From contig CAYTFK010000426.1 in assembly GCA_964436865.1 (NCBI GenBank), positions 1 through 5,148 of the forward strand: a DNA stretch of 5,148 bases, in the 5' to 3' direction. The stretch is from JAXGPP01 sp964436865. Lineage in GTDB: Bacteria; Planctomycetota; Planctomycetia; Pirellulales; Thermoguttaceae. Within the stretch, counting starts at the first letter, position 1, and the number at the start of each line of letters is the position of its first letter. Below the pieces are notes generated by a model. It had not been told where the DNA came from. It saw only the letters and a program-made list of their open reading frames with translations, and made no database searches. A program made the position numbers and the translations under genes. Shown piece after piece: positions 1-5,148 of this stretch.

Positions 1-3000
1 TAGCCACGCTGCCTGACCATCGGCCCAGCGGCATGGTCACCGATCCCGGCGTATTCACGGCGAACATCGAGACGGTGACGTTCGCGAACACCACTGCTGA
101 AGCGGCGCCGGAATGGGTGATGGCCGGGAAACAACTCCGGTATCGTGAGCAGACCGTGCTGGAGACGTCCGGTGCCGCCTCCACCAACATCAACCTGGGC
201 AACGGCGCGGACAACCTCCGCGTCGAGGAGGCCTGGCCCGAACAGGGTGAAATTCTTATCAATCTCGGTGGCGGCGTGGACGGTGTCTCGTTTGGCAACT
301 GCCTTGCCGACATCCGCACCCGGGTGGTGATCGATGCCGGGCCGCCGGAAACGGGGGAGTTGATCTCGATCCACGACGGCACGTTGATGGCCGGGCACCC
401 GCAGGGGCTCTTGACGGGAACGTCGCTCACCGGTTTCGGCATGCCGGACGGCGCGAGCATTGAGTTCGTGGGGTTTTCCGGCGCGAGCCTGAGCTTGATG
501 GGGGCCGTGAAACACGAGCTGACGATCGAGAACCGCGAGGCGCCGACAGGTGTACTTCTCGGACCGGGGCTTGATCTGGTGACGATTCAGGGCCTGGCGG
601 CCGACGTGACCCTCGACGGTGGCCTGGGCCCTGATACGCTTGCCATTCGACCGACGCTAGGAATGCAGTCGGTGAGCGGATCGCTCAACGAGTACCCGGT
701 CGAAGGCTACGACGGGCGACTTGAGTTTACTTCCCCCGCGGCGGCACGCATCGATTTCGCGGGCTTCGAGTCGCTCGATCTGCAATTGGGGGACAACAGC
801 GATCAGTTCGAGGTCAACTGGGGCGCCGATTTCCTTTCTACGAATATTCAAGGTCATGGCGGCGATGACCAGATAACCGTCCGCAACGTGGCTTCTTCCT
901 TGGTATTCGATCCCGGAAAAGGTTACGACACGCTGACCGTCGAGGTGACCGATCCATTGGCCGATGAGTATGCGGCGATGGCGGACCATGTGACCCTCGC
1001 GACCGGGCTGGAGCGATTTGTTCTCGACGACCGAAGGGCCACTGCCTGGCCGCTGCAATGGATGGTATGGCCCATCGGACTGTTCGCCGCTTTGGGGGAC
1101 CGCGTGCAGCAACTGCTGGGGTCGACCATTCAGAACGCAGGCGAAGTCTTCCTGAAAGTCGGCTCGGCCGGCGATGCGGTCATGATCGGCGAGCAGGCGG
1201 ACCAACTGGTTCGGGCGGTGATCGATGGTCACCAGGTGCACCTGGCGGGTTGGTTCACGGATACCGCGGAGCCCGAGCCGCGTCAGTACTCGGTTCGCTT
1301 CGAGCGGGCCGGCTCGCCGGAGGTCGCGCTGGCAAGACTCGAGGTGCTCACTGGTGCGGGGGCCGACGTCGTCTCGTTGGTACGTCCGGCAGCGGCCGAT
1401 TTGGTACAGGTATATACAGCGGGGGGCGATGATCGCATCGTGGCCGCGCAACTGTCGGCGGGAGCGACGGTCGTCAACACACAGTCGGGGGCCGACCGGG
1501 TCGAGATCCGCTCCGCCGAAAGCGCCGGGACGTTGATCGTCGACACGGGGGACGATGACGATCACGTCGACGTGATGCAGATCGGCGTGTTTTCTTCCCT
1601 CGCGATAAATGCCGGCTTGGGCGCCGATACGATCCGGGTGCTGGGCTACCGCCTCGAGTCCGATGTATCGGTTCGGGGCGGTGACCCCACGGGCATTCGC
1701 GGCGATACGCTGATCTTCGACGCCGGCAGCGGCACCTGCGCGGGGAGCCCCGAGGAGCCCGATGGCGATGTTCTCGTGGCCGGCAGCGACTTTCAAGTTG
1801 CCTATCGGGAGATCGAGAACCTGCAGTGTCTTGAAGGCACGCCTGTCGTCGCCGCGATCCCCGCGGCGACGGAGGAAGGCAGCCCGCTCGTGCTGGAGGC
1901 GAACGCGACTGTGGTGTTGCCCGATACAAGCTTCACCTGGGATCTCAACGGAGACGGCGATTTCACTGACGCCACGGGACGAACACCCTCAGTCGCCTGG
2001 AAGCAGTTGCGGGGGCTGGGCATCGATGACGACGGCATCTATGACGTCGCCGTGCGACTCACGGAGGGAGGCGTCGTCAGCGAGGCAATTACGACCGTAA
2101 CGATCGAAAACACCCCGCCCGCCTCGGCAGTCGCCCTGCCGCAACCGCCGGTTTTCGATGCCGATCAGGAGGTGCCGCTCGAGCTTGGGGCGACCGATCC
2201 GGGCGACGATCGCATCTCTCGATGGGAGGTGGATTGGGGAGACGGAACGATTGAGGTCATTGCCGGCGATGCCGCCGGAGAGGCGCACGCCTATTCGCCC
2301 CGAGTGGCGCCGTACGAGATTCACGTTGCCGCGACCGATGACGATGGCCGATACGAGGATTTCGCCGTGCTCTCGGTCGATGTTGGTGCTGCTGCCCCCA
2401 GCGCTGGCCCGAGTTGGGGATATTCGGCCTTCGAAGGCCGGACGCTGACCATGCACGCCACGGCTGCCGGTAATCCCAGCCTGTGGGCATGGGACATCAA
2501 CGGCGACGGCATTTTCACCGATGCGTTTGGCCAGGATCCGGTAGTCTCCTGGGAGACGCTGGAATCCATCGGCATCGACGATGGCGTGGACCGTTTCGCA
2601 CCCCCGATCACGTACGACGTGCGGCTCCGCGTGACGTACCCGGGCGGATTGGAGAAGACTTCCGACGAAACCAATCCAGTCCCGCTTGCGGTTTGGAACA
2701 CGCGGCCCACCGCCGCGCTCAGCAACAACGGTCCGGTGTACGAAGGCGATACGGTCGTGGTAACGCTTTCTAACCCCTGGGATCCTTCGTCGGCCGATCG
2801 GGAAGCCGGTTTCACCTGGCTCGTTGGCGACGGCAGATCGCACGAGGTCGCTGCCGGTGGATCGTGGACAACCACCGTGATCGCGACTCATTCGGGAATC
2901 CAACGGGTCCAAGGGACGCTCCGCGACAAAGACGGGGGCGAATCGCTCGTGTCGACGAACATCACCGTGTTTGATGTTCCGCCCACGCTGACGCTCGCCG

Positions 3001-5148
3001 GCGCTGACAGAATAAACGAAGATGCTGCCTACGCCTTGCAGCTTTCGGCCGACGATTCGGGGGGCGATGTCATTGTGCGATGGAACGTCGACTGGGGTGA
3101 CGGGAAGAGCGAAACTGTCTTGAGTGCCACGGCGTCGCTGGTACACGTTTTTGTCGACGAAGGCGATTACGTGGTTACCGTGACGGCGACCGACGGCGAC
3201 GGTTCCTATACGGCGACCAAGACGGTCTCGGTCAACCCGATGCCCGCCCGCCTGATGCTCGTGGGCTTGCCGTCGGCAGATGAAGGCGATTTGTACACGC
3301 TGTTCTTCACGCCGACCACTCCGGGACACGAACTGTCCAGTTGGTGGATTGACTGGGGCGATGGCAGGGAAACGTACTTCGCCGGCAACGCCGGATCGCT
3401 CACGCACCGCTATGCCGACAATGGATCGTACCAGATCACCGCGAGGGCCTACGATGCCCACAACCCACGATTGGCTCCTTACTCCGTCTCGAAAGTCTAC
3501 ACGCTCTCCGGCAGGCTTTATGGCGACGTGCCGGGTGAGGGAACCTGCTACATGGCCAGCGTGGCTCGTGGCGATTACGAAACGGTCTCCGCCTGGGCGC
3601 GAAGCCAGGGAGGATACCTGGCGAGCATATCCAGCGCCGAAGAAGAGTCGCTTCTGAGCAGATCGTTCATGATCGGCGACGGAAGTTGGTTCTGGATCGG
3701 CCTGAGGCAGGAAGGATCGCCGCCGCTGTCCATCCCTGCGCCGCAAAGCCTGATCGCCAGTTGGAGTGCGGCTGATCCAGGCGGCAGCCCGCACGTTCAG
3801 TGGCTTCCCGAGTTGGGAACGGTGGCGTGGGAGTGGGGACCGGCGGGCGAGGCTCCCGACTTGGCGACCGTGGCCTCGACGAACCGCGACCTGTCGGCGG
3901 CGTATCGCTTCAATCTGGCCCCTGGCCCCAGCGTGGTCGACAGCTTCGGCGTGGCCAGCCCGGATTTCGGTGCGAGCGATTCTATCGCCGCCTGCAGCGT
4001 CTCTTTCGGGCTGTGGCTGCGTCTCACCGACCTCACACGAAAGGACGTGCTGCTGGAGGCGGGAGACGAGACACACGGCACGTCGCTGCGGATCGACGGC
4101 GACCAACTGGTCTTCCGCGTTCGCGAGGCCGAGGGATTGATGCGCCCCAGATCACTGGAGGCCCGCACCACGCTCACTGCGGGCGATATTCAGGACTTCA
4201 TGCATATCGTGGCCACGATCCGGTTGGGGACGAAGGCGGCGGACCGCCTCACGTTGTACGTCAACGGGCAGGAGCGCGCTATGACCGCGACGGCAAGTGG
4301 CACGCTGTCGCGGTGGGCCGTTCGCGACGCGTGCGGCTTGGGGGGCGTGGCCGGCGAGTTGGGGGGCAACGCCGGCGATCTTGAGGACTTCAACGCGTTC
4401 AATGGACAAATCGCCCACGTGCGACTGTACAGCGCGGAACTGACGCCCGAGGAGGTACTCGGTGAATTCCTCTCCGTTGCCGCAACCCGCAGGACGCTCA
4501 CGTGGGAAAGCGGCGAGAGCCTGTCGTACGTCGATTTCGTCGGCGGACAACCGGCCGCCGCGGTTGCGAATTTCGTCCTTGCCGGTTCCGACGGCGGCCG
4601 GACCGGATGGGACGTCGCCCCACAGCCGTTGCCCGCCGCCGGCCTCTACGGCATCGTCGAGTTTGACGGCCTTTGGAGGTTGGCCGGACGGACGGGTGAA
4701 TCGCTGGCGGTGAACGTGCGCGACGTCGCACCGCGAGTCGCACTCAGCGGTCCGGAACAAGTCAATGAAGGCGGTGTATTCACGCTGACAATCGGCGCGC
4801 CCGTCGATCCTGGTGCAGATCCGGTCAGCCGATACCGGGTCTACTGGGGCGACAGTCCGGAGCCGCAATTGGTTGCGCCTCCGGCCGCATCGCCGCCGGT
4901 GTCCTCGATCAGCGTGGCCCACTGCTACCGCGACGACGGCACGTATCCGATTCACGTGGTCATCGTCAACGACGACGGCGTGTTCGCCAACCAGCAGACC
5001 CTGACGGCCCAAGTGGCGAATGTTGTACCGACGATCGCGGTCCGCGGGGCAGCGGTGGCCGAGGAAGGGCTGCCCTATGTGCTCGAGTTGGGTTCGATCG
5101 TCGATCCGGGGAAGGATTTGGCCGAGGTTGCGATCGACTGGGGCGACG
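1..5148 (+). CDS. Giant multidomain surface or secreted protein, partial at both ends (Gly/Asp repeats, PKD domains, C-type lectin, LamG)
   Basis: An uninterrupted frame of 1715 complete codons fills the window; start and stop lie outside it, so no signal peptide or anchor can be judged. Domain order by residue: Gly/Asp beta repeats within 1-612, six PKD-type domains 613-1170, the first half of a C-type-lectin-like domain 1171-1239, a LamG-like domain about 1248-1490, the second half of the lectin 1498-1556, then PKD domains 1576-1673 and 1675 to the end. The ATG at base 33 is not a credible start: the frame is open before it, no ribosome binding site precedes it and no signal peptide follows. 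Cysteines are very few (I noticed 100, 579, 609, 1182, 1331, 1444, 1641). PKD, LamG and lectin modules are known in extracellular adhesive or polysaccharide-binding proteins; that role here is inferred. I do not recognise a named gene. Long third-position G/C runs match genuine coding bias. Confidence 0.95.
183..380 (+). repeat. Gly/Asp beta-repeat cluster A (residues 61-126)
   Basis: Two clear units and a weaker third sit in tandem: TNINLGNGADNLRVEE from residue 61, ILINLGGGVDGVSFGN from residue 84, and a degenerate RVVIDAGPPETGELISI from residue 107. The marker Asp residues D70 and D93 are 23 residues apart. The pattern is a hydrophobic strand, a Gly-rich turn ending in Asp, and a second hydrophobic strand. 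It recalls repeats common in large planctomycete proteins and, more loosely, RTX-type GGxGxD repeats, but the strict nonapeptide of RTX is absent, so calcium binding should not be assumed. Confidence 0.65.
381..773 (+). other. Beta-rich segment between repeat clusters A and B (residues 127-257)
   Basis: This part of the protein has no domain I can name with confidence. It is rich in Val, Leu, Gly and Thr with short alternating hydrophobic stretches, suggesting beta strands. One isolated repeat unit of the same kind as the flanking clusters is visible at residues 202-216 (VTLDGGLGPDTLAIR, marker Asp 211). The end, around residues 239-257 (RLEFTSPAAARIDFAGFES), resembles the strand that usually precedes a Gly/Asp repeat block in planctomycete-type proteins. 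The middle (127-195) may be a decayed repeat or a small independent beta domain. Confidence 0.4.
774..959 (+). repeat. Gly/Asp beta-repeat cluster B (residues 258-319)
   Basis: Three units follow each other: LDLQLGDNSDQFEVNW from residue 258, TNIQGHGGDDQITVRN from 280, and LVFDPGKGYDTLTVEV from 300. The marker aspartates D267, D288 and D309 are each 21 residues apart. The preceding phrase FAGFES (252-257) leads directly into the first unit, an arrangement I associate with planctomycete repeat proteins. A beta-solenoid or stacked beta-hairpin structure is likely from the regular spacing; this is inference. Confidence 0.7.
960..1337 (+). other. Spacer with Trp-rich hydrophobic patch (residues 320-445)
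   Basis: No family is recognised. The segment interrupts the repeats and differs in composition. It holds a short hydrophobic, Trp-rich stretch at residues 349-364 (WPLQWMVWPIGLFAAL) with three tryptophans and two prolines. It is only about 16 residues long and flanked by charged residues, so a buried loop or exposed binding patch is likelier than a membrane helix. After it come alternating strand-like stretches (for example GEVFLKVG, 376-383, and VHLAGWFT) with a jelly-roll-like feel, but no motif supports a specific fold. Confidence 0.35.
1338..1733 (+). repeat. Gly/Asp beta-repeat cluster C, five regular 22-residue units plus a diverged sixth (residues 446-577)
   Basis: This is the most regular array. 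Units start at residues 446 (LEVLTGAGADVVSL), 468 (VQVYTAGGDDRIVA), 490 (VVNTQSGADRVEI), 511 (LIVDTGDDDDHVDV) and 533 (LAINAGLGADTIRV). The marker aspartates D455, D477, D498, D520 and D542 are 22, 21, 22 and 22 residues apart. A sixth, longer unit (555-575, VSVRGGDPTGIRGDTLIFDAG) has the GGDPTG...GDTL form that often closes such blocks in planctomycete proteins. The fixed period suggests a one-turn-per-repeat beta-solenoid with Asp lining a turn. Acidic runs such as residues 517-520 could bind cations; this is untested. Confidence 0.75.
1734..1838 (+). other. Capping and linker segment after cluster C (residues 578-612)
   Basis: The array ends with GDVLVAGSDFQVAYREIENL (residues 588-607), a closing beta strand pair with the typical form hydrophobic strand, tyrosine, I-E-x-L. 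It may cap a solenoid. Two cysteines, 579 and 609, flank it, and a disulfide between them is possible in an otherwise cysteine-poor protein; that is inference. The first PKD domain follows directly. Confidence 0.4.
1839..2114 (+). other. PKD-type domain 1, NGDG subtype (residues 613-704)
   Basis: The domain opens with a Glu-Glu-Gly turn (624-626) before strand PLVLEA. The core motif is FTWDLNGDGDFTDA (644-657), then a GIDDDGIYDVAVRL strand from residue 673 and a closing strand TTVTIEN before a double-proline linker. The D-x-N-x-D-G-x-F loop (647-654) resembles the first half of an EF-hand-like calcium loop. PKD folds are immunoglobulin-like beta sandwiches used as spacers or binding modules outside the cell. 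It aligns closely with PKD 3. Confidence 0.75.
2118..2387 (+). other. PKD domain 2, WGDG subtype (residues 706-795)
   Basis: The classic PKD signature is present: WEVDWGDGT (741-749), followed by H762-A-Y (the usual H-x-Y/F position) and a final ATDDDG turn (777-782) with strand FAVLSVDV. It lacks the usual Glu-Gly turn at its start, which reads DADQEVPLEL instead. Length is normal for the family. Confidence 0.85.
2397..2699 (+). other. PKD-type domain 3, NGDG subtype (residues 799-899)
   Basis: It opens with FEGRTLTMHA and carries WAWDINGDGIFTDAFG (828-843), then GIDDG (857-861) and strand YDVRLRVTY. The Trp of the core motif (830) and the GID motif (857) are each exactly 184 residues after their counterparts in PKD 1 (646, 673), which points to a shared origin. 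A short insertion (RFAPPI, about 864-869) follows the GIDDG turn. Confidence 0.75.
2703..2975 (+). other. PKD-like domain 4, degenerate (residues 901-991)
   Basis: A Glu-Gly turn (YEGDTVVVTL) and a terminal LRDKDGGES turn mark the domain limits, but the core reads FTWLVGDG (937-944), missing the Trp and Asp of the W-x-x-D-W-G-D-G signature. The H-x-Y/F site is also lost. It is about the right length for PKD and sits between clear PKD domains, so a diverged family member is the best explanation. Confidence 0.6.
2979..3239 (+). other. PKD domain 5 (residues 993-1079)
   Basis: This is the most canonical PKD domain in the window. It has an N-E-D turn (INEDAAYALQLS), WNVDWGDGK (1027-1035), HVFVDEGDYVVTVTATDGDG (1048-1067) and a closing TKTVSV strand. 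Length is about 87 residues, typical for the family. Confidence 0.9.
3243..3512 (+). other. PKD domain 6 (residues 1081-1170)
   Basis: Motifs in order are DEGDLYTLFF, WWIDWGDGR (1114-1122), HRYADNGSYQITARAYD (1135-1151) and a closing VSKVYTL strand. The WGDG tryptophan is 87 residues after that of PKD 5, showing a direct tandem. The usual terminal D-D-G turn is replaced by YDAHNPRLAP. It leads straight into the lectin-like module. Confidence 0.9.
3513..3719 (+). other. C-type-lectin-like domain, N-terminal half (residues 1171-1239)
   Basis: The order of features matches the first half of a C-type lectin-like fold: an opening strand YGDVPGEGTCYMASV, a helix with Trp (YETVSAWARSQ, 1192-1202), the GGYLASISSAEEE motif (1203-1215) that joins the two helices, and the WFWIGL strand (1229-1234), the family's hallmark. 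After RQEG the expected W-x-W-x-S/D-G strand does not follow; it appears 260 residues later, after a LamG-like domain. The family folds into sugar- or protein-binding modules. Only one cysteine (1182) is present here. Confidence 0.8.
3744..4472 (+). other. LamG/concanavalin-like domain inserted in the lectin fold (residues about 1248-1490)
   Basis: Typical LamG_3-type landmarks appear in order: a lead-in SLIASWSAADPGG (1249-1261), AYRFN (1300-1304), CSVSFGLWLRLTD (1331-1343, the usual F-T-V-S-x-W strand), LLEAGD...SLRIDGDQLVFRVRE, HIVATI (1401-1406, the equivalent of W-H-H-V-A), LTLYVNGQE (1416-1424), and the final FNGQIAHVRLYSAELTPEEV (1466-1485). These domains are beta jelly rolls that often bind carbohydrate or protein. 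Two cysteines (1331, 1444) lie within it and might pair. The boundary at the N-terminal side is uncertain by 10-20 residues. Confidence 0.8.
4494..4670 (+). other. C-type-lectin-like domain, C-terminal half (residues 1498-1556)
   Basis: TLTWESGESLSYVDFVGGQP (1498-1517) corresponds to the family pattern W-x-W-x-S/D-G-x-P-L-x-Y-x-N-W-x-x-G-E/Q-P. It is followed by the strand ANFVLAGSDGG (1522-1532), GWDV (1535-1538) at the usual W-N-D position, and the last strand YGIVEFDG (1549-1556). The calcium/sugar motif E-P-N or Q-P-D is reduced to Q-P-A (1516-1518), and W-N-D is W-D-V, so classical calcium-dependent sugar binding is doubtful. The closing cysteine is absent, as in many bacterial members. 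Confidence 0.75.
4728..5021 (+). other. PKD domain 7 (residues 1576-1673)
   Basis: After a short linker (LAVNVRDVAP, the usual inter-PKD phrase) the domain shows VNEGGVFTLTIG, YRVYWGDSPEP (1611-1621), HCYRDDGTYPIHVVIVNDDG (1640-1659) and a closing LTAQVANV strand. The WGDG core reads WGDS, and the loop after it is several residues longer than in PKD 5. Cys 1641 lies in the H-x-Y motif. Confidence 0.85.
5025..5148 (+). other. PKD domain 8, cut by the window end (residues 1675-1715)
   Basis: The first half is visible: VVPTIAVRG, EEGLPYVLELGSIVDPG (1687-1703) and VAIDWGD (1709-1715). The WGD Trp (1713) is 98 residues after that of PKD 7. The open frame continues past the last base, so more domains are likely downstream. 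Confidence 0.85.

Noticed and set aside
33..35. ATG near the left edge as a possible gene start
   Set aside because: No ribosome binding site precedes it, no signal peptide follows, and the frame is open to the left edge with protein-like sequence.
1338..1733. RTX (hemolysin-type) calcium-binding repeats
   Set aside because: The nonapeptide G-G-x-G-x-D-x-[LIV]-x is not repeated every nine residues; units are about 22 residues long with one Gly/Asp turn each.
657..1796. Long open frame on the minus strand (379 codons)
   Set aside because: It is also the in-register antisense shadow; its stop corresponds to the only CTA codon I found in the sense frame (657-659). The opposite strand encodes the well-defined 22-residue repeats.
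1989..4106. Long open frame on the minus strand (705 codons)
   Set aside because: It is in exact codon register with the sense gene, so its stops can only arise from TTA, CTA or TCA sense codons, which this GC-rich gene almost never uses. It ends exactly at a TCA Ser codon (1989). Its translation is Arg/His/Val-rich without recognisable motifs, while the sense frame shows clear domains.
3800..4384. Plus-strand open frame of 194 codons in another phase
   Set aside because: It is Gly/Arg-rich low-complexity translation typical of a shifted GC-rich frame, and it overlaps the LamG landmarks of the real frame.
4152..5012. Open frame on the minus strand (286 codons)
   Set aside because: Same in-register shadow, ending at the sense TCA codon at 4152. 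The sense strand encodes the LamG, lectin and PKD motifs here.
1..5148. CRISPR array, tRNA/rRNA, insertion sequence or terminator
   Set aside because: No exact direct repeats with uniform spacers, no recognisable RNA gene, no transposase or inverted-repeat ends and no intergenic DNA were seen; continuous coding explains the whole window.

Overview
The window lies entirely inside one very large protein-coding gene on the + strand. The reading frame whose codons begin at every position divisible by three (3, 6, 9 ...) runs from the first to the last base without a stop, giving 1715 complete codons. Neither the start nor the stop codon is present. Bases 1-2 (TA) end a codon of the form NTA, which cannot be a stop, so the frame was already open upstream. 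Residue n below means the codon starting at base 3n.

The DNA is GC-rich, with a strong G/C preference at third codon positions; I found no TTA, one CTA and two TCA codons in frame. Three traits fit a large secreted or cell-surface protein of a Planctomycetota-type bacterium: glycine/aspartate repeats built on the pattern T-x-I-x-G-x-G-x-D-x-[IVF]-x-V, PKD domains of both the W-D-x-N-G-D-G-x-F and W-x-x-D-W-G-D-G kinds, and single C-type-lectin-like and LamG-like modules. This assignment rests on protein style only, since no marker gene is present.

Layout by residue. 1-612: a beta-rich region with three clusters of roughly 21-23-residue Gly/Asp repeats (61-126, 258-319, 446-577), separated by less regular segments. 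613-1170: six consecutive PKD-type immunoglobulin-like domains. 1171-1556: a C-type-lectin-like fold that appears to be split in two by a LamG/concanavalin-like domain (about 1248-1490). 1576-1715: one more PKD domain and the first half of another, cut by the window end.

The picture is a rod or stalk of beta domains displaying a composite carbohydrate-binding-like head. A role in adhesion, polysaccharide capture or the cell envelope is inference. No enzyme active site, RNA gene, mobile element, CRISPR array, promoter or terminator is visible, and there is no intergenic DNA. The most notable feature is the nested LamG-in-lectin architecture.
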